Below, piece by piece: positions 45,009-52,891 of a stretch of DNA of 64,000 bases (its first letter is position 1; each line of letters starts with the position of its first letter). Source of the stretch: Streptomyces dangxiongensis (GTDB lineage: Bacteria; Actinomycetota; Actinomycetes; Streptomycetales; Streptomycetaceae); contig NZ_CP033073.1 of the NCBI RefSeq assembly GCF_003675325.1, positions 2,604,001 through 2,668,000 of the forward strand, read 5' to 3'. The position numbers were made by a program, and so were the translations under genes. The notes under the pieces are model-generated. The model saw only the letters and a program-made list of their open reading frames with translations, did not search any database and was not told the origin of the DNA.

Positions 45009-45387
45009 GTGGCATGGGAGCCGACCTACGGTGCGCCCATACCCTCCCCCGAGTTGAGGGACTTCGTCGACGCGCTCGACCCCGTCGGTGTGGCGGGACA
45101 CGGACGCGTTGACGGCGTTCATGTACCAGGGCCGGCACCGGGAGCTGCTCGCCCGGCGGCGGGAGTGGTTCGAGCGGCCCGAGGAGGCGATGACCACGCT
45201 GTGGTGGGTGCCGGTCGGCCACCGCCCGGCGGTCGGCGAGGCGGAGGACCGGCTGCTGCACCTGCGGGCGCACGGTCCGACGCCGTACGCCTTCCCACTG
45301 CGGACCCCCTTCCCGCCGCAGGCGCCCGGGGAAGCGATGGCGGCCGGGCCCGCCGTGGAGGCGGTGGCCGTCAGCCGACCGGCTTGA
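45009..45387 (+). pseudogene. DUF3291-like pseudogene with internal deletion and frameshift
   Basis: The first frame from GTG at 45009 reads WEPTYGAPIPSPELRDFVD then ALDPVG, resembling the N-terminal part of DUF3291 proteins. At about 45088 a different frame takes over with WRDTDALTAFMYQGRHRELL then ARRREWFERP and WWVPVGHRPAVGEAEDRLLH then HGPTPYAF, matching the family C-terminus. The central part of about 40-50 residues is missing. No single frame covers both, so the gene is broken. It overlaps the 3' end of the next gene on the opposite strand. Confidence 0.78.
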
Positions 45388-46201
45388 GCATCTCGTCGCG
45401 GACCCGGAGGGTGTCGCGGGCGGCGGTGTCGAGGTCGATGTCGGCGCTGTCCTTCTTCTCCATGCCCACCGCGCCGACGATGGCCGCCGTGTTGCCGTCC
45501 GCCCAGGCGCAGACCGGGTAGGTGAGCGTCACGAGGGCGTTCTTCTGGATCAGCACCTCGCAACTTACGGGCGTGTCGGCGCCGGAGGGGGTGACGTCCC
45601 TCGCGGGCTCCCCGACCGTGACGCCGTCGGCCTCGGCGGCGCCCTTGAGCATCTTCCGCCGGACCGAGGCCTCGTTCTTGAACCGGCCGTACATCCCGGA
45701 CACCAGCAGCGAGCCCTTGGTGTCGTCGCCGCCCGGGCTGTAGCGGGCGGTGACGGCGTGGATGTCCTTGGCGTCCCAGGCGCCGTCGGCCTCCCGCTCG
45801 ACCTTCTTGCCCTCGGTGCCGGAGTAGTCCTGGGCGAAGACGTACCTGCCGTCCAGCAGCGTGTGCGGCAGCGTGAGCTTGTGCCGCGCCTCGGGGAAGC
45901 CGCTCTCGGCCGCCACCCCGAGCAGGACGAGCCCCACGACGCCCAGCGTGACGACACCGCCGACGATCCCGAGCACCAGGCCCACCCGGCGCTTCTTCGG
46001 GGGCGGGACCATGGGCGGCACACCGCCCCAGCCGGGGTACGGCTGCGGCGGGTAGGGCTGCTGCTGCGGATACGGCTGCTGCTGCGGGTATGGCTGCTGC
46101 GCGGGGTACGGCTGCTGCTGGGGGTACGGCGCGCCGTACGGGCCCGGGGCCTGAGGGGGCTGCTGGCCGTGCGGGTACTGCGGCTGCGGAGGCATGGACA
46201 C
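45371..46201 (-). CDS. Membrane protein with Pro/Gln/Tyr-rich N-terminus
   Basis: 276 residues. The first 60 residues are a proline-rich cytoplasmic tail with repeated PYPQQQ units. A single membrane segment follows at about 72-97 (RVGLVLGIVGGVVTLGVVGL), then an extracytoplasmic domain with LPHTLLDGRYVFAQDYS and CEVLIQKNALVTLTYPVCAWAD (two Cys, possible disulfide). This is a common actinobacterial architecture of unknown function. The start is uncertain (GTG at 46201 or ATG at 46195) because no good ribosome-binding site is seen. Confidence 0.82.
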   Translation of the reverse strand: MSMPPQPQYPHGQQPPQAPGPYGAPYPQQQPYPAQQPYPQQQPYPQQQPYPPQPYPGWGGVPPMVPPPKKRRVGLVLGIVGGVVTLGVVGLVLLGVAAESGFPEARHKLTLPHTLLDGRYVFAQDYSGTEGKKVEREADGAWDAKDIHAVTARYSPGGDDTKGSLLVSGMYGRFKNEASVRRKMLKGAAEADGVTVGEPARDVTPSGADTPVSCEVLIQKNALVTLTYPVCAWADGNTAAIVGAVGMEKKDSADIDLDTAARDTLRVRDEMLKPVG

Positions 46202-46293
46202 GCCAGCACGCTACTGCATCCGGGGGAACGCACCGGCGCCGCGTCCACGCCGGCCGGCATCGCGCGCCCCGGTCCAACAAGTCGTGCGCGGGG

Positions 46294-46323
46294 GATTGAC
46301 GAGCTTGCTGACAGGCAGTCTCA
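46294..46323 (+). promoter_or_regulatory. Candidate promoter of the diiron oxygenase gene
   Basis: TTGACG at 46294-46299 with CTCATA 18 bases later is a fair -35/-10 pair. Within the spacer, CTGACAGGCAG is an imperfect palindrome that could be the operator of the TetR protein encoded downstream. Confidence 0.4.
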
Positions 46324-46367
46324 TAAGAGGCACGACGACTACCCCCGGGTAACGAGGTGAGGGAGCC

Positions 46368-47306
46368 ATGACGACCCTGACGGAAGAGGACGCACTGGAC
46401 GGGCTGCGCGACGCGCTCGGCCTGCTGAAGGACCGGGAACAGGTGGCCGAACGCCTGCTCGTCTCTTCCGCCAAGCACTCCTTCGACCCGGACAAGGAGC
46501 TGGACTGGGACGCGCCCTTGGAGGAGGGCAAGTGGTTCTGGCCCCCGGAGCTGGTGTCGCTGTACGGCACCCCGCTGTGGCAGCGGATGAGCGAGGAGCA
46601 GCGCATCCTGCTCTCCCGGCACGAGGCGGCGGCACTGGCCTCGCTCGGCATCTGGTTCGAGCTGATCCTGATGCAGCTACTGGTCCGGCACGTCTACGAC
46701 AAGGCGGCGACGAGCGCGCACGTGCGCTACGCGCTCACCGAGATCGAGGACGAGTGCAGGCACTCGAAGATGTTCGCCCGGATGATCACGCACGGCGGCA
46801 CGCCCTGGTACCCGGTGAGCCGGGCCCACCAGAACCTCGGCCGCCTGTTCAAGACGGTCTCCACCACCCCCGGTTCCTTCACCGCCACGCTGCTCGGCGA
46901 GGAGATCCTGGACTGGATGCAGCGCCTGACGTTCCCCGACGAGCGGGTACAGCCGCTGATCCGGGGCGTCACGCGGATCCACGTGGTGGAGGAGGCACGG
47001 CACGTCCGGTACGCCCGTGAGGAGCTGCGGCGCCAGATGGTGACCGCGCCGAAGTGGTCGCAGGAGTTCACCCGGGTCACCTCCGGTGAGTTCGCCCGGG
47101 TGTTCTCGGTGGCGTTCGTGAACCCGCAGGTCTACACCGACGTCGGCCTCGACAAGCGCGAGGCCATGGCGCAGGTGAAGGCGAGCGGGCACCGGCGGGA
47201 GGTCATGCAGACGGGCGCGAAGCGGCTGACCGACTTCCTGGACGACATAGGGGTGCTGCGGGGCGTCGGCCGGCGGCTGTGGAAGTCCTCGGGGCTGCTG
47301 GCCTGA
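46368..47306 (+). CDS. AurF-like diiron N-oxygenase family protein
   Basis: 312 residues, helical. Metal ligands are seen as paired blocks: Glu/His in ALTEIEDECRHSKMFAR, Glu in LLGEEILDW and Glu/His in IHVVEEARHVRYAREEL. This is the p-aminobenzoate N-oxygenase fold, whose founding member oxidises an arylamine to a nitro group. The substrate here is unknown and many family members in actinomycetes act elsewhere. GGGAGCC precedes the ATG. A TetR regulator gene follows 34 bases later on the same strand, a recurring pairing. Confidence 0.88.
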   Translation: MTTLTEEDALDGLRDALGLLKDREQVAERLLVSSAKHSFDPDKELDWDAPLEEGKWFWPPELVSLYGTPLWQRMSEEQRILLSRHEAAALASLGIWFELILMQLLVRHVYDKAATSAHVRYALTEIEDECRHSKMFARMITHGGTPWYPVSRAHQNLGRLFKTVSTTPGSFTATLLGEEILDWMQRLTFPDERVQPLIRGVTRIHVVEEARHVRYAREELRRQMVTAPKWSQEFTRVTSGEFARVFSVAFVNPQVYTDVGLDKREAMAQVKASGHRREVMQTGAKRLTDFLDDIGVLRGVGRRLWKSSGLLA

Positions 47307-47340
47307 CCCCCCGCACTCCACGGCGATTAGGCTGCGGGGC

Positions 47341-47997
47341 ATGACCCCGTCCGCCACCCCCGCCTACCGCCGGCTCAGCGTCGACGAGCGGCGGCGTCAG
47401 CTCCTCGACGCCGCGCTCTCGCTCTTCGCGCACCGCGCCCCCGAGGACGTGTCCCTGGACGACGTGGCGGAGGCGGCCGGAGTCTCGCGTCCGCTGGTGT
47501 ACCGGTACTTCCCCGGCGGCAAGCAGCAGCTCTACGAGGCGGCGCTGGGGTCGGCCGCGGAGGAACTCCAGCAATGCTTCGACGAGCCGCGCGAGGGCCC
47601 GGCGCTGCCCCGTCTGTCCCGCGTCCTGGACCGCTATCTGGCCTTCGTGGACGAGCACGACACCGGCTTCAGCGCGCTGCTCCAGGGCGGCAGCGTGGTG
47701 GAGACCTCCCGTACGACCGCCCTCGTGGACGGGGTGCGCCGGTCCGCCGCCCAGCACATCTGCCGGCACCTCGGCGTCCTCGACCCCGGCCCCCGGCTGC
47801 GGATGACCGTCCGCATGTGGATCACGGCCGTGGAGGCGGCGTCCCTGATCTGGCTCGACGAGGGAAAGCAGCCGCCGGCCGGGGAGCTGCGCGACTGGCT
47901 GGTCGAGCAGTTCGTGGCCGTCCTCACGGTCACCGCGGGCCGGGACCCGCAGACCGCCGCGCTCGTCGGCGCGCTCGCCGGGGATGGCCGAGACTGA
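47341..47997 (+). CDS. TetR-family transcriptional regulator
   Basis: 218 residues. N-terminal helix-turn-helix LDDVAEAAGVSRPLVYRYFP with the preceding RRQLLDAALSLFAHRAPEDVS. The C-terminal ligand domain is divergent (CRHLGVLDPGPRLRMTVRMW). It is the second gene after the diiron oxygenase and most likely controls it. Its stop overlaps the next small gene by 14 bases. Confidence 0.9.
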   Translation: MTPSATPAYRRLSVDERRRQLLDAALSLFAHRAPEDVSLDDVAEAAGVSRPLVYRYFPGGKQQLYEAALGSAAEELQQCFDEPREGPALPRLSRVLDRYLAFVDEHDTGFSALLQGGSVVETSRTTALVDGVRRSAAQHICRHLGVLDPGPRLRMTVRMWITAVEAASLIWLDEGKQPPAGELRDWLVEQFVAVLTVTAGRDPQTAALVGALAGDGRD

Positions 47998-48304
47998 ACC
48001 CGTGAAGAGCCAGGACACACCCTTCGAGGGCGGGCCCATGGACGGCCGCGTGCTGCCCGTGCTGCTCGGCCCCACCGGGCACCCCCCGAAGACGTACCGC
48101 ATCCCCGTACCGGACCCGGACGGCGGTCCGCCCACGGTGCTCGTCTACCACCGCGTGCCCCGCGGGCACAGCCGGCGGCTGGGCCTGATCCAGGGGTGGA
48201 AGTACCGGTACGCCCCCGAGGACCGGTCCGGCGGCCGGCCGAGGTGGCCCTGGTCCAGGCCGGACGCCACGCCGCCCGGCAAGCCGGAGGACCCGAACGG
48301 GTGA
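47984..48304 (+). CDS. Small conserved-type protein of unknown function
   Basis: 106 residues from ATG at 47984. GTG at 48002 is an alternative start. The sequence is basic and proline-rich with a TYRIPVPDPDGGPPTVLVYH segment. It has no membrane segment or signal. It overlaps the TetR gene, which suggests cotranscription. I do not recognise a function. Confidence 0.68.
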   Translation: MAETEPVKSQDTPFEGGPMDGRVLPVLLGPTGHPPKTYRIPVPDPDGGPPTVLVYHRVPRGHSRRLGLIQGWKYRYAPEDRSGGRPRWPWSRPDATPPGKPEDPNG

Positions 48305-48375
48305 CAGGGCTGCGCCGAACCGCGCACGCGCGGGGCGCGCCCCGCGCACATAATCGCCATGCTCGCGGTGCGATA

Positions 48376-48397
48376 AGCGGAAGAGATCCTTTCCGCT
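48376..48397 (+). promoter_or_regulatory. 7-bp inverted repeat in the leader of the NlpC/P60 gene
   Basis: AGCGGAA (48376-48382) and TTCCGCT (48391-48397) with an 8-base loop, 20 bases before the GTG start. The 112-bp leader is too short for a full ydaO-type c-di-AMP riboswitch, which often precedes such genes in streptomycetes. Confidence 0.35.
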
Positions 48398-48416
48398 GCG
48401 CACCCGAGGTGATGAC

Positions 48417-49457
48417 GTGTCAGGAATGTTCCCGCGCCTGGCCTGCGCGGCCGCGGTGGCGGCCCAGGCCGTCCTCGTGCCCGTACCGGCCGCCGCCGCA
48501 CCGGATCCCCACCCGACGGTCGCCCGCCTGCTGACGGACCTTCAACGGCTGTACCGGCAGACCGAACAGGCCACCGAGACGTACAACGCCACCACGGAGC
48601 TGCTCGACCGGCAGCGCGCGGAGGTCACCCGCCTCGACGGTGAACTGACCCGCGCCCGGCTCGCCTCGCGGGGCAGCCGGAGCGACGCCGGGCGCCTGGC
48701 CCGGCAGCAGTACCAGAACAGCGGCGGCCTCGGCCCCTACGTCCGTGTCCTGTTCGCTCCCGACCCGCAGCACGCGCTGGACGAGGGCCACGTCATCGCC
48801 GAACTCGCCCGCGAGCACGCCCGGACGGTGGCCCGGCTGGCCGCCACGGAGAAGCGGAAGGACACACTGGCCCGCGAGGCCCGCAAGGCCCTCGACACCC
48901 GGCAGACCCTCGCCGGCCGGCAGCGCGGCCAGCGCGACGACATCCGGGCGCGACTGGCCGAGGTGGAGCGCATGCTGGCCGGTCTCACCCCGGAGCAGCT
49001 CGCGGCCGTGGCCCGGCTGGAGGAGCAGGGGGTCAGCGAGGCCCAGCGGAAGCTGACGACCGCGGGCGCCCTGCCCGCCGACCGCCCCGCCTCACCGGCG
49101 GGCGACCGCGCGGTCGACTACGCCCTGGACCAGCTCGGCAAGCCGTACCGGTGGGGTGCGCGGGGCCCGGACGCGTACGACTGCTCGGGTCTGACGTCCC
49201 AGGCGTGGTCCCGAGCGGGAACTCCGCTCCCGCGCACCAGCCGGGAACAGTGGGACCGGCTGCGGAAGGTCCCGCTGAACCAACTCCGGCCAGGAGACCT
49301 GGTCGTGTACTTCCCCGACGCCACACACGTGGCGATGTACGTGGGCGACGGCAAGGTCGTGCAGGCACCCAGACCGGGCGCGAAGGTGGAGATCTCCGCG
49401 ATCGCCAGCTATCCGATCCTCGGCGCGGTACGGCCCGACCCGGACGGACGGGTCTAG
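48417..49457 (+). CDS. NlpC/P60 peptidoglycan endopeptidase with coiled-coil N-terminus
   Basis: 346 residues. A signal peptide (to about residue 28, VPAAAA-PD) precedes a long heptad-rich region (LTDLQRLYRQTEQATETYNA) and the C-terminal NlpC/P60 domain with Cys in YDCSGLTSQAW near 254 and His in ATHVAMYVG. The third site reads QAPRPG instead of the common HAP. It cleaves stem peptides in the wall. GAGGTGAT lies 5 bases before the GTG. It converges with the next gene so closely that their stops share CTAG. Confidence 0.93.
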   Translation: MSGMFPRLACAAAVAAQAVLVPVPAAAAPDPHPTVARLLTDLQRLYRQTEQATETYNATTELLDRQRAEVTRLDGELTRARLASRGSRSDAGRLARQQYQNSGGLGPYVRVLFAPDPQHALDEGHVIAELAREHARTVARLAATEKRKDTLAREARKALDTRQTLAGRQRGQRDDIRARLAEVERMLAGLTPEQLAAVARLEEQGVSEAQRKLTTAGALPADRPASPAGDRAVDYALDQLGKPYRWGARGPDAYDCSGLTSQAWSRAGTPLPRTSREQWDRLRKVPLNQLRPGDLVVYFPDATHVAMYVGDGKVVQAPRPGAKVEISAIASYPILGAVRPDPDGRV

Positions 49458-49969
49458 TGGTTGCAGAACTGCTTCGCCGCCGCGGCGGCGCCGTCGTTGT
49501 AACCCCTCTGCCAGTTCGAGTCCACCCGGTGAGCGTGGTCGAACTGCTGCTGCTGGTTCTTCTTGCAGTCCTTCTTCAGGTCCGCGAAGCCGTCACTGAA
49601 ACCCTGCCGGTACTGCGCCTTGGCGTTGTTCTGCTGCCCCTGCCTCACGAACCCGCACTTGGCCATGGAGGTGCCGACCTGATGGGCGGTCACGAATCCC
49701 CTGGCGCCGGTGATCGTCGTGAAGAAACGTCCGTTGGCATTCGCTTTCACGCTGCCGTCCGCTCCGGCGGAGGAGTCGACGACAACGGTCTTGTTCGCCT
49801 TGAAGCCATTGCCGCTCACCTGGACGGCGTTCTGGCCGTTGGCCATCCTCACCGAGCAGCTCGATGATGCCGCCGCCGCTGTTGTGACGGAGAACGTCAT
49901 GGACCCCAGCGCCAGTGACGACACCGCCAGTGGTGCCAGCACAGCCAGACGGGCACGTCGACCGTTCAT
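49454..49969 (-). CDS. Secreted protein of unknown function
   Basis: 171 residues from the ATG of MNGRRARLAV. The longer frame has no ribosome-binding site, while GGAGTG lies 6 bases before this one. A signal peptide to about residue 33 (TTAAAA) precedes a domain with SCSVRMANGQNAVQVSGNGF and CGFVRQGQQNNAKAQYRQGF and four cysteines (CS, CG, DC, FC). The C-terminal part is Gln/Asn/Asp-rich (KKNQQQQFDHAHRVDSN). The stop overlaps the NlpC gene's stop. Confidence 0.78.
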   Translation of the reverse strand: MNGRRARLAVLAPLAVSSLALGSMTFSVTTAAAASSSCSVRMANGQNAVQVSGNGFKANKTVVVDSSAGADGSVKANANGRFFTTITGARGFVTAHQVGTSMAKCGFVRQGQQNNAKAQYRQGFSDGFADLKKDCKKNQQQQFDHAHRVDSNWQRGYNDGAAAAAKQFCNH

Positions 49970-50071
49970 GGGAACACTCCTAGGTGGTTTGTCCCCCCTC
50001 TGACCCCTGCTTCCCAGCCTCCCTCCGCCGGTGCGAGGTGTCAAAAGGGGGACGGACCCGCCGGAGCGCGG

Positions 50072-51325
50072 TCAGGCTCCGGCGACCGACGCCAGGTAGG
50101 CGGCCGTCTTGTCCGGCTCGTAGAAGAAGTTCCCGAAGTCGGCCGGATCGTCGAACGCGTTGGCGAACCGATCCGCCACCGGCTGGAGTTGGCCGGCCGC
50201 GCCGATGAGGTTGAGCACGTGCTCCGGCGGCGGCGCCAGCATGGCGTTCGTCCACTTGGTGACGTGCTGGGCGGTGGCCCAGTACCGGTCGAAGGTGGCC
50301 CGCATCCACTCCTCGTCGAACGGCTCGTCACCCCGCTCCAGGATCGACGCGAGGTACGCGGCGGCGCACTTGGACGCCGAGTTGGAGCCCTGGCCGGTGA
50401 TCGGGTCGTTCGCGACGACCACGTCTGCCACACCGAGGACCAGGCCGCCGGAGGGCAGCCGGCCGATGGGGTTGCGGACGGTCGGGGCGTACCGGCCGGC
50501 CAGCGTGCCGCCGGCGTCGGTCAGTTCGGCCTTCGTGGCCCGCGCGTACTCCCACGGGGTGAACTTCTTCATGAGTTCCAGGGTCAGGGACAGGTGCTCC
50601 GCCGGGTCCTTGACGCCCTTGAAGACGTCGAGCGGGCCGCCGGGTATGCCCTCCCAGAACAGGATGTCGGCACGGCCCGAGGTGGTCAGGGTCGGCATGA
50701 CGAACAGCTCGCCGACCCCGGGGACCAGGTTGCAGCGGACCGCGTCGAAGTCCGGGTGCTCGGGACGCGGGCCGACCCCGTGGACGTACGCCACCGCGAG
50801 CGCGCGCTGCGGCTCGCTGTACGGGGAGCGCTCGGGGTCGCGGGCGAACATCGACACCAGTTCGCCCTTGCCGGCGGCGACGAGGACGAGGTCGTAGGTG
50901 CGGGAGAAGTAGTCGAGGTCGCCGACCGCGGCGCCGTGGATGACTAGCTGGCCGCCGCGCTGGGCGAACGTCTCCATCCAGCCGGCCATCTTCACCCGCT
51001 GGTCCACCGACTGCGCGTACCCGTCGAGCCGGCCCACCCAGTCGATCGCCCGCTGGGTGGGGCCCGGGTCGTGCGAGCCGGGGGCCGCGACCGAGACGCC
51101 GAGGCCCTCGATCCGCGGGGCCTGGGACTCCCAGAAGTTCACCTGGAGGTCGCGCTCGTGCCCCAGCGCCGTGTCGAACATGCACTGCGTCGACATGACC
51201 CGGCCGGAGCGGATCTCGTCCGCGGTCCGGTTCGACATCAGGGTGACCTCGTAGCCGTGCGACTGGAGGCCGAGGGCGAGCTGGAGTCCGGACTGGCCGG
51301 CTCCGACGACGAGAATCTTCCGCAT
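50072..51325 (-). CDS. StyA-like FAD-dependent monooxygenase
   Basis: 417 residues. The Rossmann motif GAGQSGLQLALGLQSHGYEV is at the N-terminus, and VVANDPITGQGSNSASKCA is the second FAD motif. This is the styrene/indole monooxygenase oxygenase family, which takes reduced flavin from a separate reductase. The substrate is unknown and no reductase gene is seen here. It is the last gene after the cvnABCD set, 24 bases after the GTPase, so it is probably the effector or output enzyme of the conservon, in the way P450 genes end other conservons. Confidence 0.85.
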   Translation of the reverse strand: MRKILVVGAGQSGLQLALGLQSHGYEVTLMSNRTADEIRSGRVMSTQCMFDTALGHERDLQVNFWESQAPRIEGLGVSVAAPGSHDPGPTQRAIDWVGRLDGYAQSVDQRVKMAGWMETFAQRGGQLVIHGAAVGDLDYFSRTYDLVLVAAGKGELVSMFARDPERSPYSEPQRALAVAYVHGVGPRPEHPDFDAVRCNLVPGVGELFVMPTLTTSGRADILFWEGIPGGPLDVFKGVKDPAEHLSLTLELMKKFTPWEYARATKAELTDAGGTLAGRYAPTVRNPIGRLPSGGLVLGVADVVVANDPITGQGSNSASKCAAAYLASILERGDEPFDEEWMRATFDRYWATAQHVTKWTNAMLAPPPEHVLNLIGAAGQLQPVADRFANAFDDPADFGNFFYEPDKTAAYLASVAGA

Positions 51326-51349
51326 GCGGGTGGTGGCTCCTTACAGGGA

Positions 51350-52009
51350 CTACTCGGGTGTTTCGGCCAGCGCGTGGCCCACCAGGGACAGGAGGGTCTC
51401 GATCACCGAGATCCGGCGCCGCGCGTCCATGATCATGACAGGGACGTGCGCGGGGATCGTCAGCGCCTCCCGGACGTCCTCCGGCTCGAACCGCTCGCTG
51501 TCGTCGAAGTGGTTGACGGCGACGACGTACGGCAGTGCGCAGCTCTCGAAGTAGTCCAGCGCCGGGAAGCAGTCCTTCAGGCGGCGGGTGTCCGCCAGGA
51601 CCACGGCGCCTATCGCGCCGCGCACCAGGTCGTCCCACATGAACCAGAACCGCTGCTGGCCCGGCGTGCCGAACAGGTAGAGCACCAGGTCGTCGTCGAG
51701 CGTGATGCGGCCGAAGTCCATGGCCACGGTGGTGGTCAGCTTGCCGGGGGTGGCGGACAGGTCGTCGGTGCCCTCGCTGGCCTCGGTCATCAGCGCCTCG
51801 GTCTGGAGGGGCGTGATCTCCGAGACGGAGGTGACCAGGGTGGTCTTGCCGACGCCGAAGCCCCCCGCCACCACGATCTTCGTGGCGATGGGGGCCCGGG
51901 CGCGGTCCGTCTGCCAGGACTTCAGATCCTCGTCGGGCTCGGCGAAGCCGGCGACGAGGGGGATGCCTCCGACGGCGGAGGCGGCGGAGTCAGAGACGGC
52001 GGAGTCCAC
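51350..52009 (-). CDS. cvnD: Conservon small GTPase CvnD
   Basis: 219 residues. G1 is GGFGVGKTT, G3 is FGTPGQQRF and G4 is NHFD. The family acts as a Ras-like switch downstream of a membrane kinase-like protein. The GTG start overlaps the CvnC gene by 20 bases. It lies directly before the StyA-like gene. Confidence 0.95.
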   Translation of the reverse strand: MDSAVSDSAASAVGGIPLVAGFAEPDEDLKSWQTDRARAPIATKIVVAGGFGVGKTTLVTSVSEITPLQTEALMTEASEGTDDLSATPGKLTTTVAMDFGRITLDDDLVLYLFGTPGQQRFWFMWDDLVRGAIGAVVLADTRRLKDCFPALDYFESCALPYVVAVNHFDDSERFEPEDVREALTIPAHVPVMIMDARRRISVIETLLSLVGHALAETPE

Positions 52010-52397
52010 TCAGCACCCTTTCCAGCAACGCGCGGTCCGGGCGGCCGGTACCGTGTCCGGTCCCGGTGCCGTACACACGGATCTTTCCCTGGTCCGCGAG
52101 GTCGCTCAGGAGGACGCGGACCACGCCGAGCGGCATCTTCAGCAGCGCGGCGATCTCGGCCACCGTGCGCATACGGCGGCACAGCTCGACGATGGCCCGC
52201 ATCTCCGGCATGATCCGGGTCGCGAGCGAGCCGTTCGTCAGTTCCTTGCGCTCCTCGGGGGCCTCCAGCGCGGCCACGAAGGTCTCCACGAGGAGGACGT
52301 GGCCGAACCGGGTACGGCCGCCGGTGAGCGAGTAGGGGCGGACGCGGGCGGGTTTGCGGTCGCCGCCGCGGACGGGCAGTTTCGCTGTGCCGCTCAT
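51990..52397 (-). CDS. cvnC: Conservon DUF742 protein CvnC
   Basis: 135 residues. RVRPYSLTGGRTRFGHVLLV and MRAIVELCRRMRTVAEIAAL are the DUF742 signature, with a winged-helix-like end (LGVVRVLLSDLADQGKIRVY). The ATG lies four bases inside the CvnB stop (ATGA). Confidence 0.93.
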   Translation of the reverse strand: MSGTAKLPVRGGDRKPARVRPYSLTGGRTRFGHVLLVETFVAALEAPEERKELTNGSLATRIMPEMRAIVELCRRMRTVAEIAALLKMPLGVVRVLLSDLADQGKIRVYGTGTGHGTGRPDRALLERVLSGLRRL

Positions 52398-52891
52398 CGG
52401 GCGCTCCCCGTCGACTGGGACTCGAGTGACTGCCGCAGCTCCGAGCGGAGTTCCGGGGTGAGGACGTGGCCGGCGCGGCCGACGAACAGCGCCATGTGGT
52501 AGGCCACCACGCTCATGTCGCACTCGGCGGAGCCGTGCACGCCGAGCAGCGAGCCGTCGCTGATCGACATCACGAACAGGCTGCCCTCCGCCATGGCGAC
52601 CATCGTGTGCCTGACCCCGCCGAAGTCCATCAGCTTGGCGGCCCCGACGGTGAGGCTGCCGATGCCGGAGACGATGGTGGCGAGGTCGGCGGAGGACCCG
52701 CGGGGGCCCTTCGCCGGGCCGGTCCGGCGGGACTGCTCGGTGTGTCCGGGATCGGACGAGAGCAGCAGCAGACCGTCCGAGGAGACCACGGCGACGGACT
52801 GGATGCCGGGTACTTCCTCGACCAGGTTGGTCAGCAGCCAGTGCAGATTGCGGGCTTCGCTGCTCAGTCCGTAGGTAGTGGGCGCGGTCAA
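52394..52891 (-). CDS. cvnB: Conservon roadblock/LC7 protein CvnB
   Basis: 165 residues. The roadblock fold is seen in LVEEVPGIQSVAVVSSDGLL, TIVSGIGSLTVGAAKLMDFG and GSLFVMSISDGSLLGVHG. The start codon is TTG overlapping the CvnA stop (TTGA). Roadblock proteins are GTPase-activating or scaffold partners of the small GTPase encoded in the same operon. Confidence 0.92.
   Translation of the reverse strand: MTAPTTYGLSSEARNLHWLLTNLVEEVPGIQSVAVVSSDGLLLLSSDPGHTEQSRRTGPAKGPRGSSADLATIVSGIGSLTVGAAKLMDFGGVRHTMVAMAEGSLFVMSISDGSLLGVHGSAECDMSVVAYHMALFVGRAGHVLTPELRSELRQSLESQSTGSAR

Noticed and set aside
48305..48416. Possible c-di-AMP (ydaO) riboswitch before the NlpC/P60 gene
   Set aside because: The whole leader is 112 bases and shows only one 7-bp stem, too short for that riboswitch.
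49970..50071. Long-range inverted repeat GTCCCCC...GGGGGAC between the secreted protein and StyA-like genes
   Set aside because: 7-bp arms with a loop of about 50 bases. Too weak to call.
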